This document shows positions 26,779-35,931 of a stretch of 64,000 nucleotides of DNA, piece by piece. Each line of letters starts with the position of its first letter. The stretch's first letter is position 1. A program made the translations under genes and the position numbers. This DNA is from JABDIP01 sp965237625 (GTDB lineage Bacteria; Pseudomonadota; Alphaproteobacteria; DSM-16000; Inquilinaceae), in contig CBDEGD010000031.1 of assembly GCA_965237625.1 (NCBI GenBank), positions 59,894 through 123,893 of the forward strand, given 5' to 3'. The notes under the pieces were generated by a model that worked only from the letters and a program-made list of their open reading frames with translations, was not told the origin of the DNA and ran no database searches.

Positions 26779-27671
26779 TGTTGTTCGCCAACAAGACGGC
26801 CTCGGAGAAACGCGCCGCGCTCAGGGCCGGGCTGGCATCCGGAAAGCTTCTCCAGGCCCCCGGCGCCCATGCGCCACTGGTCGCCATGGAGATCGAGACC
26901 CAGGGTTTCGAGGCGATCTATGTCTCCGGCGCGGTGCTGGCGGCCGATCTCGGCCTTCCAGATATTGGGCTGACGACGCTCAGCGAGGTGGCGCAGCGGG
27001 CGCATCAGATCGCCCGGGTCACCGATCTGCCGGCCATCGTCGATCTCGACACCGGCTTCGGCGAGCCGATGAACGCCGCCCGCTCGATCCGCATGATGGA
27101 GGATCAGGGCATCGCCGGCTGCCATATCGAGGATCAGGTCAACCCCAAGCGCTGCGGTCATCTGGACAACAAGAGCGTCATCGAGACTTCGGAGATGGTG
27201 CGCCGCCTCCGAGCCGCCGCGCAGGCCAAGCGCGATCCGGATTTTGTGCTGATCGCCCGCAGCGACGCCCGCGCCATCGAAGGCCTCGACAAGGCCATCG
27301 ACCGCATGAAGGCCTATGTCGACGCCGGCGCCGACATGATCTTCCCGGAGGCGCTGGAAGGCCCCGCCGAATTCGAGGCGGTCCGCAAGGCGGTCGCCGT
27401 GCCGCTGCTCGCCAACATGACCGAATTCGGCAAATCGCCCCTGCTGACGAAGGCCGAGTTGGAAACCCTCGGCTACAATCTGGCGATCTACCCGGTCACG
27501 TCGATGCGCCTCGCCATGCACGCGGTCGGCGAGGGGCTGGCCGAGCTCCGCGCCAAGGGCACCCAGTCCGGCCTCCTGGAGCGCATGCAGCACCGTCGGG
27601 ACCTTTACAAACTGCTGCGCTACGAGGAGTACAACGCGTTCGACCGGGGCATCTTCGATTTCGAAGTCTGA
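26778..27671 (+). CDS. prpB: Methylisocitrate lyase
   Basis: This is a 297-residue enzyme of the isocitrate lyase/PEP mutase superfamily. PrpB splits 2-methylisocitrate to pyruvate and succinate. Visible motifs are 'GFEAIYVSGAVLAADLGLPD', 'PAIVDLDTGFGEP' (metal-binding Asp residues), 'HIEDQVNPKRCGHLDNKSVI', where K-R-C-G-H contains the catalytic Cys, and 'IARSDARAIEGLDKAIDRMK'. The K-R-C-G-H form and length fit PrpB. Translationally coupled to prpD. Confidence 0.92.
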   Translation: MLFANKTASEKRAALRAGLASGKLLQAPGAHAPLVAMEIETQGFEAIYVSGAVLAADLGLPDIGLTTLSEVAQRAHQIARVTDLPAIVDLDTGFGEPMNAARSIRMMEDQGIAGCHIEDQVNPKRCGHLDNKSVIETSEMVRRLRAAAQAKRDPDFVLIARSDARAIEGLDKAIDRMKAYVDAGADMIFPEALEGPAEFEAVRKAVAVPLLANMTEFGKSPLLTKAELETLGYNLAIYPVTSMRLAMHAVGEGLAELRAKGTQSGLLERMQHRRDLYKLLRYEEYNAFDRGIFDFEV

Positions 27672-27690
27672 GGCGCCACCCATTTTTTTT

Positions 27691-27714
27691 CATTCTCGCG
27701 AAGGCGGGAATGAC
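27691..27714. repeat. Solo half of the CGCGAAGGCGGGAAT repeat
   Basis: A single short palindromic unit (CATTCTCGCGAAGGCGGGAA then TGAC) lies 20 bases after the prpB stop, with a run of eight T just before it. It could help end prpDB transcription, but the T run comes before rather than after the stem on the plus strand. Confidence 0.6.
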
Positions 27715-27855
27715 GGAGGTGATTGGTTGGAGTCGAGCCGGTTCCAGCCGATGAAACGCTGGTGATAGGAAAGGGTGCTACGGTAAACGGATAAGGGTGC
27801 CGGCTTGCGGCCTGCTCGCGGCACGGCATCCCAAGAATTGGCTGAAGGGCCGGGT

Positions 27856-28944
27856 GTGACAGGGAGCGTAACGCGTTTGGCGATCGGGGCCGTATTGGCG
27901 CTCGGTCTGCTGGCCGAACCATCGTCGGCGGATGTCGTCGTCGCGTATCCGGCATTGGATGCGGACGTCCGGCCGTCCGGCGAACTGGTGATCTTCAGCT
28001 CCACCGACCTGCCGGTCTTCGAGCCGGTGGTGCTGGCCTTTCAGCGGGCCCATCCCGGGATCGCCGTCACCTATCACGACCTCAATACCATCGTCATCTA
28101 CGACCGCTTCGTGGAAGCGGTGGAGGCCGGTCTGCCGACCGCCGATCTGCTGCTGAGCTCGGCGCTGGACCTGCAGGTCAAGCTGGTCAATGACGGTTAT
28201 GCGACCGCCTACAGCTCCGAGGTGACCCGGCAGCTGCCGCGTTGGGCCAATTGGCGCGACGAGGCGTTCGGCTTCACCTACGAGCCGGTGGTGACCGTCT
28301 ACAACCGGTCGTCGATGGCATTGGAGGAGGTGCCGCGCACCCGCTATGAGCTGGCGCGGCTGCTGGACGAGCAGCCGGCACGGTTCTCCGGCCGGGTCGG
28401 CACCTACGATCTGGAACGCAGCGGCGCCGGTTTCCTGTTCGCCACCCAGGACGCGCGGGAATCCGACGCCATCTGGGCCCTGGCCCGGAGCTTCGGGGCA
28501 AGCGGCGTCAAACTCTACAGCAGCACCACGGCGATCCTCGACCGGGTGGCCAGCGGCCAATTCCTGATCGGCTACAACGTCATGGGCTCCTATGCCATGG
28601 CGCGGGCGGCAGTCGATCCGGAGATCGGCATGGTGCTGCAGGAGGACTACACCCTCGTGGTGTCGCGGATCGCGGTGTTGCCGATTACCGCGCCCCGGCC
28701 CGAACTCGCCCGGCGGTTCCTGGATTTCCTGCTGTCCGAGCGGGGCCAGGGCATCATCGCCGAGGCGCATCTGTTCGCTATCCATCCGAATGTCGAGGGA
28801 GAGGCCACGGCGGCTGCCTTGCGCGCCGCGGCCGGCGACTCCCTGCGCCCGATCCAGGTGGGTCCCGGCCTGCTGGTCTATCTGGATCAGGCGAAACGGG
28901 AACGGTTCCTGGAACGCTGGCAGCATGCGCTGTCCGGCCGATGA
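27856..28944 (+). CDS. Periplasmic solute-binding protein near the Tct locus
   Basis: This is a protein of about 362 residues with a signal peptide ('VTRLAIGAVLALGLLAEPSSA'). The mature part ('GELVIFSSTDLPVFEPVVLA', 'ADLLLSSALDLQVKLVNDGY', 'EAFGFTYEPVVTVYN', 'FLDFLLSERGQGIIAEA') matches the Fe3+/phosphonate-type ABC binding-protein fold. Relatives of this subgroup often sit beside tctDE genes and lack their own permease; none is encoded here either. It may present a ligand to the TctE sensor instead of a transporter. The GTG start at 27856 is chosen because GAAGGG lies 6 bases upstream and it places the signal peptide at the N-terminus. Confidence 0.75.
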   Translation: MTGSVTRLAIGAVLALGLLAEPSSADVVVAYPALDADVRPSGELVIFSSTDLPVFEPVVLAFQRAHPGIAVTYHDLNTIVIYDRFVEAVEAGLPTADLLLSSALDLQVKLVNDGYATAYSSEVTRQLPRWANWRDEAFGFTYEPVVTVYNRSSMALEEVPRTRYELARLLDEQPARFSGRVGTYDLERSGAGFLFATQDARESDAIWALARSFGASGVKLYSSTTAILDRVASGQFLIGYNVMGSYAMARAAVDPEIGMVLQEDYTLVVSRIAVLPITAPRPELARRFLDFLLSERGQGIIAEAHLFAIHPNVEGEATAAALRAAAGDSLRPIQVGPGLLVYLDQAKRERFLERWQHALSGR

Positions 28945-29092
28945 GCGGTCCCGGCAATGACGACCAAAGCCCGTCCAGGAGAAGAAACCCTTGCCGTGAT
29001 CGTTTCCGGGTCGGGTAGACTTGCGGCAAGTGAAAGACGATTGGTATCAAATCGCGCCGGCAAAATGTCGGCCAAACAATTGGGAGGAAACA

Positions 29093-30061
29093 ATGAAACT
29101 CTGTTCACCAAAGGCAATCGTTGCCGGTGTTGTCCTGAGTGTCGGCGCCACTACCGCGGCGAGCGCGGCCGAGTGCATTGCGCCGGCCAATCCAGGCGGT
29201 GGCTGGGACTTCACCTGTCGTCAGATCGGAAAGATCCTGTATGACATCGGCGCCGTCGATCAGCCGGTCCAGGTCACCAACATGGCCGGCGGTGGCGGCG
29301 GGCTCGCCTACAACCACGTTGTGTCGGAGCGCAACGATGACAGCGATCTGATCATCGCGGCCTCGTCGGCGACCACCACCCGGCTGGCACAGAACGCCTA
29401 TGCCGGCATGACCGCCGATCAGGTTCGCTTCGTTGGCGCCATCGGCATCGATCCGGGCGTTATCGCCGTTGGGGCGGACAGCCCGTATCAGTCGCTGAGC
29501 GACCTGGTGGATGCGGCGCTGGCCGATCCGTCCTCGGTCGCGTTTGCCGGCGGCTCCGCGGTCGGGGGTTTCGACCACCTGAAACCGCTGATGATCCTGA
29601 GATCCGCCGGGCTCGAGGACATCACCCAGATCAAGTATATCGGTCTCGACGGTGGCGCCGATGCGATCACCCAGACGGTCGGTGGCTTCACCCAGGCCAT
29701 GACCGGCGACATCTCCGAGATCGTCGGCTTCCTGAACAGCGGCGACGTGCGGGCGCTGGCGGTGCTGACGGAAGAGCGCGTGCCGGGCTTCGAGCACATC
29801 CCGACCGCCAAGGAGCAGGGCTTCGACGTGGTCGCCGGCAACTGGCGCGGCCTGTATGTCCCGCGCGGCATTTCCGACGAGGCCTTCAACCAGTGGGCCG
29901 AGCGGCTTCAGGCCGTGGCCGAGAGCGATGCGTGGAACCAGGCCATGGCCGATAACGGGCTGGCGCCCTTCACCATGGTCGGGGATGAATTCCAGGGCTA
30001 TGTCGATGGGCTGGTCGCCGATATCCGTCAGATGTCGAAAGATATTGGAGTGATCCAATAA
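29093..30061 (+). CDS. tctC: Tripartite tricarboxylate transporter receptor TctC
   Basis: This is a 322-residue periplasmic receptor with a clear signal peptide ending 'TTAASAAEC'. The motifs 'ECIAPANPGGGWDFTCRQIG', 'VTNMAGGGGGLAYNHVV' and 'QGFDVVAGNWRGLYVPRGIS' are typical of TctC/BugD-type proteins that bind tricarboxylates or other carboxylates. GGAGG lies seven bases before the ATG. It is followed directly by tctB (overlap of one base in TAATG) and tctA. Confidence 0.92.
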   Translation: MKLCSPKAIVAGVVLSVGATTAASAAECIAPANPGGGWDFTCRQIGKILYDIGAVDQPVQVTNMAGGGGGLAYNHVVSERNDDSDLIIAASSATTTRLAQNAYAGMTADQVRFVGAIGIDPGVIAVGADSPYQSLSDLVDAALADPSSVAFAGGSAVGGFDHLKPLMILRSAGLEDITQIKYIGLDGGADAITQTVGGFTQAMTGDISEIVGFLNSGDVRALAVLTEERVPGFEHIPTAKEQGFDVVAGNWRGLYVPRGISDEAFNQWAERLQAVAESDAWNQAMADNGLAPFTMVGDEFQGYVDGLVADIRQMSKDIGVIQ

Positions 30062-30501
30062 TGGCATCAGACCGGATCTTCGGTCTGATCGTTACTCTGG
30101 TGGCGCTTGCCTATGCGGCAAGCGCCACTCAGATCCAAGCGAGCTTCCTGACCGATCCGGTCGGGCCAAAGACCTTTCCCATACTGGTCGGGGCGGTGGC
30201 TGCGCTTAGCGGGATGTTCGTCGTCTTTCGGCCGGATCCCGACCCGGAATGGCCGACTTTGCCGACGCTGGGGGCCCTGGCCCTCGCCGTCGGTGTCCTG
30301 GTGGCTTATGCCTACACTCTCAGGCCGCTGGGGTTTCTCATTCCCACCGCGATCGCCGCCTCGATCCTCAGCTATCAGATCCGTCCACAGGCGGTTCCCG
30401 CGGCACTGTCGGGGATCGGCCTTTCCGTCGGCCTGTTCGTGGTCTTCCGGTATGCGCTGGGGCTCGGGCTCGTCGCGTTCTCGAAGGGGCTGACTGGCTG
30501 A
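30061..30501 (+). CDS. tctB: Tripartite tricarboxylate transporter TctB
   Basis: This is a 146-residue small membrane subunit with four predicted helices ('FGLIVTLVALAYAASATQIQ', 'FPILVGAVAALSGMFVVF', 'LGALALAVGVLVAYAYTL', 'PTAIAASILSYQIRP'). 'SFLTDPVGPKTFPILVG' is the conserved family segment. It bridges receptor and large permease. The start overlaps the tctC stop by one base; tctA begins 4 bases after its stop. Confidence 0.9.
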   Translation: MASDRIFGLIVTLVALAYAASATQIQASFLTDPVGPKTFPILVGAVAALSGMFVVFRPDPDPEWPTLPTLGALALAVGVLVAYAYTLRPLGFLIPTAIAASILSYQIRPQAVPAALSGIGLSVGLFVVFRYALGLGLVAFSKGLTG

Positions 30502-30505
30502 AACC

Positions 30506-32011
30506 ATGGACCTGATCGCAAACCTGGCGCTGGGTTTCGACATCGCGCTCTCGCCCTTCACCCTGATGCTCGCGGTCTGCGGCTGCTTCATCGGGACGAT
30601 CATCGGCGCCCTGCCGGGGCTCGGCCCTTCGAACGGGGTCGCCATTCTCATCCCGCTCGCCTTCACCCTGGGGTTGGATGCGACGTCGGCCCTGGTGTTG
30701 ATGACGTCGGTCTATTACGGCGCGATGTATGGCGGACGGATCAGCTCGATCCTGCTCAACATCCCCGGCGACGAACCGGCGCTGATGACCACCCTGGACG
30801 GCTATCCGATGGCCAAGGCGGGCCGGGCCGGGGATGCCCTGGTGCTGTCGGGCGTGGCCTCCTTCGTGGGCGCATTTCTGGCGACGATTGGCCTCATGCT
30901 GTTGGCGCCGCTCCTGGCCCGCGTCGCATTCCTGTTCGGCCCGGCGGAGTACTTCGCGCTGTACCTGCTGGCCTTTGCCACACTGGGCGGTATCGCGTCC
31001 AACAACCAGGCAAAGGCCGCGATCGCTTCGTGCATCGGGCTGGGGATTGCGATGATCGGGGTCGACAACAATTCCGGTCTGCCGCGGCTGACGGGGGGCA
31101 ACCTGCATCTTTACGACGGGGTCGATTTTCTCGTCGCGATCGTGGGCCTGTTCGCCATCGCCGAAGTCTTCTTCTTCATCGAAAGCCACGGGAAAAGCAG
31201 CTCGATCGGGGTCAAGCTGGAGAAGGTGACGATCCCGGTGCGCGATATCGTGGCGTGCCGCTGGACCATGCTGCGCAGCTCGGCGATCGGTTTCATCGCC
31301 GGCGTCCTGCCTGGCGCCGGCGCATCGCTCGGCTCGTTCCTCGCCTATATGGCCGAGAAATCCATCTCCAAGGAGAAAGACCGCTTTGGCACCGGTATAC
31401 CGCAAGGCGTCGCGGCGCCGGAGGCCGGCAACAACGCCGCGGCCGGTGGCGCGCTGGTCCCGATGCTGACCCTGGGCGTGCCCGGATCGGGCACCACGGC
31501 GGTGCTGCTGGCGCTGTTGATGACGCTCAACATCACGCCGGGGCCGATGCTCTTCACGGAACGGCCCGAGGTGGTCTGGGGACTGATCGCCTCTCTATTG
31601 ATCGCCAACTTCGTACTGCTGGTGATGAACGTGCCGATGGTGAGGATCTTCGTCAAAGTCCTCATGGTACCGCCCGGGATCCTGCTGCCCGGCGTGACCA
31701 TGGTGAGCTTCGTCGGGATCTACTCGCTTTCCGGCAGCTATTTCGATCTGGTCCTGATGGTGGGTTTCGGGGTGCTGGGCTACATCCTGCGCAAGCTCGA
31801 CGTGCCGACCGTGCCGGTCATCCTCGGCATTCTGCTGGGCGGGCATATGGAGAACGCGCTGCGGCGCGCGATGGTCCTGTCCGGCGGCGACTGGACCTTC
31901 CTTTTCTCGTCCGGCATTGCGATCACGCTCTGGACGGTCGCCATTCTTGGTTTCGTCGCGCCGATGTTCCTGCGCAACGTCCTGCGAAGGCCGCAACGGG
32001 TCACCGACTGA
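30506..32011 (+). CDS. tctA: Tripartite tricarboxylate transporter large permease TctA
   Basis: This is a 501-residue permease with about twelve helices. Signature segments are 'GTIIGALPGLGPSNGVAILI' near residue 30, 'YYGAMYGGRISSILLNIPGD', and the repeated half 'FIAGVLPGAGASLGSFLAYM' with 'GVAAPEAGNNAAAGGALVPM', reflecting the internal duplication of the family. With TctB and TctC it forms a proton- or sodium-driven carboxylate importer. Given prpDB and TctDE alongside, propionate-related or citrate-like carboxylates are plausible substrates; this is inference. It is convergent with thiQ. Confidence 0.93.
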   Translation: MDLIANLALGFDIALSPFTLMLAVCGCFIGTIIGALPGLGPSNGVAILIPLAFTLGLDATSALVLMTSVYYGAMYGGRISSILLNIPGDEPALMTTLDGYPMAKAGRAGDALVLSGVASFVGAFLATIGLMLLAPLLARVAFLFGPAEYFALYLLAFATLGGIASNNQAKAAIASCIGLGIAMIGVDNNSGLPRLTGGNLHLYDGVDFLVAIVGLFAIAEVFFFIESHGKSSSIGVKLEKVTIPVRDIVACRWTMLRSSAIGFIAGVLPGAGASLGSFLAYMAEKSISKEKDRFGTGIPQGVAAPEAGNNAAAGGALVPMLTLGVPGSGTTAVLLALLMTLNITPGPMLFTERPEVVWGLIASLLIANFVLLVMNVPMVRIFVKVLMVPPGILLPGVTMVSFVGIYSLSGSYFDLVLMVGFGVLGYILRKLDVPTVPVILGILLGGHMENALRRAMVLSGGDWTFLFSSGIAITLWTVAILGFVAPMFLRNVLRRPQRVTD

Positions 32012-32096
32012 GGGCTTGACCTGGTTTCCTCGGGCGCCCTCGGCCTCGGTTGTGACCAGCAGGCGCTGGCTCGGGCCCGCCAGTGCCGGGCGCGGC

Positions 32097-32843
32097 TCAG
32101 TCGTCGCTTCCGGCCGCTCGTCGCGTCGACGTCGGATTTGGCCTCGGCGATCCAAGATAGGCGGCCAATTCCGGTGTGGACGGCTCGGCGATCATCTCCG
32201 CCGCATTGCCATCGGCCTGGATCCGGCCGCAATGAATGAAAATCGCGCGCAGATCGATCAGGTACAATTCGTCCAGCAGATGGGTGACCATGATGACGGT
32301 CAGGCCCCGATCGCGCCGCAGCCGGTCGACCAGCAGCACCATATCCTGCCGCAGGGCCGGATCGAGGGCCGCGAAGGGCTCGTCCAAAAGCAGAATTCCG
32401 CGCTCGCGCACGACGCTGCGTGCCAGGGCGACCCGCTGGCGTTCGCCACCGGAGATCTCTCGCGGCAGCCTTTGGCCGAGGCCGGCGAGCCCAACGGTTT
32501 CCAACGCCTCTTCGACCAGTCGATGCTGCTCCTTGGCAAGACGCAGCCCGGGATGCAGGCCCAACCCGACATTCTCCCCAACCGTCAAATGGGCGAACAG
32601 ATTGTGTTCCTGGAACAGGGTCGTCACCGGCCGGGCGGCCGGCGGCAGATCGGTCATGTCGGTGCCGGCGAGGCGGATTCGCCCCTTTTCCGGACGTTCG
32701 AAGCCTGCGACTAGATTCAAAAGGGTGGTCTTGCCGGCACCGCTGGGGCCGATCACCGCGACGAAGGCCCCGGAGTCGATGATGAGATCGAATGCCATCT
32801 CGGCGTGGTCGTAGCGATACCGGACCTGTTCCAGCTCAATCAT
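32097..32843 (-). CDS. thiQ: Thiamine ABC transporter ATP-binding protein
   Basis: This is a 248-residue ABC ATPase with Walker A 'GPSGAGKTTLLNLVAG', signature 'ISGGERQRVALARSVV', Walker B 'ILLLDEPFAALDP' and H-loop 'VIMVTHLLDE'. ThiQ drives uptake of thiamine and TPP together with ThiP and ThiB. The Met at 32843 matches the conserved N-terminus ('MIELEQVRYRYDHAEMAFDL') and overlaps the end of thiP by 8 bases, so translation is probably coupled. Confidence 0.9.
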   Translation of the reverse strand: MIELEQVRYRYDHAEMAFDLIIDSGAFVAVIGPSGAGKTTLLNLVAGFERPEKGRIRLAGTDMTDLPPAARPVTTLFQEHNLFAHLTVGENVGLGLHPGLRLAKEQHRLVEEALETVGLAGLGQRLPREISGGERQRVALARSVVRERGILLLDEPFAALDPALRQDMVLLVDRLRRDRGLTVIMVTHLLDELYLIDLRAIFIHCGRIQADGNAAEMIAEPSTPELAAYLGSPRPNPTSTRRAAGSDD

Positions 32844-34440
32844 CGGCACGGCCGCCAATCCCTCTTTCGATGGCAAAGAAAAGGGACAGGGTCAGACCCA
32901 GCAGAACCAAGGCGGTAACCGCGGCAGGCCCGACCCGGTAGCTGCCCATCTGGTGATACAGTAACAGCGGGAGGGTTTGGGTTCCCGGCGTTCCGAACAA
33001 GGCGATCACGCCCAGATCGCCGACCGCTAGAGCCGAGCAAACCGCCAGCGAAAGCGCCGCCGGCCGCCGCAATAACGGCCAATCGACCAACCGGAAGCGA
33101 TTCCAGCCGGTCATGCCCAGGCTGTCGCAGAGCCGGAGATGGCGTTGTGCCGTTTGTGTGGCCGCCGGCCCCAGGATCTTCAACACGAATGGCAGCCCCA
33201 TAAGGGCGTTGACCAGCACCACCAACACCAGGCCGACGGCGAAGACATCCGCCACCGGACGCAGCAAGACGAAGAGCCCGGCGGCGATCACGAAGGGCGG
33301 TACCACCAGCACCAGGGATCCAACCAGCTCCAGTCCGAGCGCGGCATTGGGACGGCCGTAGCGGACCCGCAGCGCGCGGCCGCTCAGCACCAGTCCCCAG
33401 CCCAGGATCAGGGCCAGCATTCCGGCCGACAACCCGACGGCCAGGCTGCGTCCCGCCGCGCGCCACAGGGCCGGGTCGGTGAGGCCGGTCGATAGCGGCC
33501 CGCCGAGGCCGGCGCCGATCACCGCGGTGAGCGGCAATAACAGGACAAAAACCGCCAGCCCGATCGCGGCGCCATCGGCGATCCGGCCCAGCGGATGATC
33601 CAAATCGGGCCGCAGAACCGGGAAACCGATGGTCATCTCCACCGGCAATGGGCGCGCGAGGCGCCCGGCGAGAACGAACAGCACGGCGCAGGCCGAGACC
33701 TGCAAGGCCGCCAGGACCAATACCCTGTCGATGTCGAAATCGAACCGCAGGGATTGGTAGATCGCCACCTCCAGCGTGGCGTTCGGCGGTCCGCCCCCGA
33801 GGACAAGCACTACGGAGAAGCTGGTGAAGCAGAGCAGGAATACCAGCATGCCGATGCCCGGTAGCACTTGGCGCAGCATCGGCCATTCGATCAGGCGGAA
33901 TATCTGGCCGCCGGTCATGCCGAGCTGGCTGGCCAGCCGCCAGCTTTCGCCGGGGATGTCGGCCCAGGCCTGGATCAGCAGCCGGGTGGCGAAGGGCATG
34001 TTGAAGAAGACATGGGCGATCAGGATGCCGGTCAGCCCATAGATGTTCAGCCGTGTCTCCAGCCCCACCGCCGCCAGCACGTCGTTGGCAAGGCCCGAGC
34101 GGCCATAGATCGCCACGATGCCCAACACGCCGACGACAGTAGGCACCACCATTGGCAGGCCCAGCAGGCGCAGCAGCAGGGTCCGGCCCGGAAAGCTCTG
34201 GCGCCGCGCGATGGCCCGCGCCGCCGACACCGCGAGCCCGATGCTGAGGATTGCGGACAGAAATGCCTGCAGCGCGGTGAAGCGCAGGATCGCGAGCACA
34301 TAATCGTCGATCCAGGGGCCGCCGGATCCGTTGCCCGGCGTGACCAGCAACCCCACGACTGCGCCGCCGATCAGCAGGCTCAGCGCCGCGACCGCGGCGG
34401 CACCGGGCCACAAGGAGCCGATGGTGGGGTTGAGCCGCAT
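32836..34440 (-). CDS. thiP: Thiamine ABC transporter permease ThiP
   Basis: This is a 534-residue protein with about twelve membrane helices and two BPD_transp_1 domains, the double-permease architecture of ThiP. The EAA loops are visible as 'WRLASQLGMTGGQIFRLIEW' and 'LRLCDSLGMTGWNRFRLVDW'. It lies between thiB and thiQ in a TPP-riboswitch-controlled unit. Confidence 0.9.
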   Translation of the reverse strand: MRLNPTIGSLWPGAAAVAALSLLIGGAVVGLLVTPGNGSGGPWIDDYVLAILRFTALQAFLSAILSIGLAVSAARAIARRQSFPGRTLLLRLLGLPMVVPTVVGVLGIVAIYGRSGLANDVLAAVGLETRLNIYGLTGILIAHVFFNMPFATRLLIQAWADIPGESWRLASQLGMTGGQIFRLIEWPMLRQVLPGIGMLVFLLCFTSFSVVLVLGGGPPNATLEVAIYQSLRFDFDIDRVLVLAALQVSACAVLFVLAGRLARPLPVEMTIGFPVLRPDLDHPLGRIADGAAIGLAVFVLLLPLTAVIGAGLGGPLSTGLTDPALWRAAGRSLAVGLSAGMLALILGWGLVLSGRALRVRYGRPNAALGLELVGSLVLVVPPFVIAAGLFVLLRPVADVFAVGLVLVVLVNALMGLPFVLKILGPAATQTAQRHLRLCDSLGMTGWNRFRLVDWPLLRRPAALSLAVCSALAVGDLGVIALFGTPGTQTLPLLLYHQMGSYRVGPAAVTALVLLGLTLSLFFAIERGIGGRADD

Positions 34441-34510
34441 GGGCTAGGATCGGATGAAGTCGCGGCGGGCGTGGCCGGGTTCCGAACCGTCCTCACCGTT
34501 CCTCACACCT

Positions 34511-34585
<75 letters not shown>

Positions 34586-34655
34586 TGTGCGAGATGGGAT
34601 GAGTTGCCATCGATTGCGGCACCTGGAATATCAGGACAGACGTGCACGGCCCTCA

Positions 34656-35660
34656 TCACCGGCTCATCGCCGACAGCCATTCGTCGATCCAGGCTCGGCG
34701 GTTCGCCGCCACGATGTCCGGAGGTGTGATTAGGGAGGCGGCGGGCTGGACCAACTCGTCGAAGGCGGCCGGCAGGCCTCCCGCCGGCGTCACCACCGGA
34801 TACATCCAGTTGGTGGTCGGGATCACGTCCTGGAAGCCGGAGGTCAGCATGAAGGCGAGGAACCGGTCGGCCAGCTCCGGCTGATCGGTGCCGGCGATCT
34901 TCGCGGCGACCTCGATCTGCACATAGTGGCCCTCGTCGAAGGCCGCGGCGCGGTAGCGGTCCTCCTCCTCGACGGCCAGATGATAGGCCGGGGAGGTGGT
35001 GTAGCTCAGCACCATCGGCGCTTCGCCCTCCAGGAACAGGCCATAGGCCTCGCTCCAGCTGTTGGTCACGGTGACGATCCGGGGGCGCAGCTTCTCCCAC
35101 GCAGCGGCTGCGTCGTCGCCATAGACCTCTCGCATCCACAGCAGCAATCCAAGGCCCGGCGTGCTGGTGCGCGGATCCTGAATCAGGATCTCCGCCTCGC
35201 TCTCCTCGACCAGCGCCTTGAGGCTGGCCGGCGGTGTCGCAAGTGTCTCGCTGTCATAGACGAAGGAGAAGAAGCCCCAATCATAGGGTACGAAGACATC
35301 GCCCAGCATCTCCCGGTCGATCGGGCCCTCGAGGCCAGCCAGGTCGAGCGCGTGCGGCGCGAGCAGGCCGGTGGCCTCGGCCTCGGTGACCAGGTTCATG
35401 TCCAGGCCGAGCACGACGTCGGCGCGGGTCCGCTCGCCTTCCAGGCGCAGCCGGCTCAGAATCGCCACGCCATCCTCGACGCCGACGAATTCCAGATCGC
35501 AGCCGCATTCCGCCTCGAAGGCGGTCTCGACCGCCGGGCCGGGGCCCCAATCGCCGACGAAGGAGCTATAGGTGTAGACGGTCAGCGTTTCCGCCGACGC
35601 CGCAGCCGGCAGTATTACTGCCGCGGAAAGGAGCAGGGATGTCTCGATGAAACGTCGCAT
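34656..35660 (-). CDS. thiB: Thiamine-binding periplasmic protein
   Basis: This is a 334-residue receptor with a signal peptide ('MRRFIETSLLLSAAVILPAA' then ASAE). Thiamine-binding family blocks include 'LTVYTYSSFVGDWGPGPAVE', 'DVVLGLDMNLVTEAEATGLL', 'FVPYDWGFFSFVYDSE' and 'VLSYTTSPAYHLAVEEEDRY'. The Met at 35660 is preferred over one six codons upstream because GGAGAG lies before it. A TPP riboswitch lies 55 bases upstream, so the transporter is made when intracellular TPP is low. Confidence 0.93.
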   Translation of the reverse strand: MRRFIETSLLLSAAVILPAAASAETLTVYTYSSFVGDWGPGPAVETAFEAECGCDLEFVGVEDGVAILSRLRLEGERTRADVVLGLDMNLVTEAEATGLLAPHALDLAGLEGPIDREMLGDVFVPYDWGFFSFVYDSETLATPPASLKALVEESEAEILIQDPRTSTPGLGLLLWMREVYGDDAAAAWEKLRPRIVTVTNSWSEAYGLFLEGEAPMVLSYTTSPAYHLAVEEEDRYRAAAFDEGHYVQIEVAAKIAGTDQPELADRFLAFMLTSGFQDVIPTTNWMYPVVTPAGGLPAAFDELVQPAASLITPPDIVAANRRAWIDEWLSAMSR

Positions 35661-35714
35661 GGCTTTTCTCTCCACCATAGCGACGGAAAGGAGAGGGGCT
35701 CAGCGCCGATCTCA

Positions 35715-35797
35715 ATCTCCCTCCGCCGGCATTATCCGGATCAGGTTCAATGGGTTGGCCGTTCGGCCTCTCAGCTCCGCCAGGAGCACCCCTTATG
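35715..35797 (-). promoter_or_regulatory. TPP riboswitch (THI element)
   Basis: On the minus strand the sequence carries the conserved core: AAGGGGTGCTC, then GCTGAGAGG, then CCATTGAACCTGATCCGGAT and AATGCCGGCGGAGGGA. CTGAGA forms the pyrimidine-binding loop and the GGATAATGCCGGCGGAGGGA half the pyrophosphate site. It precedes thiB and should turn the thiBPQ operon off when TPP is bound. Confidence 0.95.
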
Positions 35798-35931
35798 AGA
35801 AGCCGGCAGAATGGTCCGCGCGGGAGGGAGCGTCAACACCGATCGGCTCGGAATGCTGTCAAAGACGTTTCGATCGGGCATGATTGCCGAGACGACAATT
35901 CGCGCGAGCAGAATCCCCGGAAAGAGTGGCG

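Noticed and set aside
31030..32019. Second plus-strand frame overlapping tctA
   Set aside because: It is a high-GC shadow frame rich in Arg and Gly. The tctA frame has all family motifs over its full length.
32840..34411. Long second minus-strand frame over thiP
   Set aside because: Shadow of thiP with no domain. The thiP frame contains both EAA loops.
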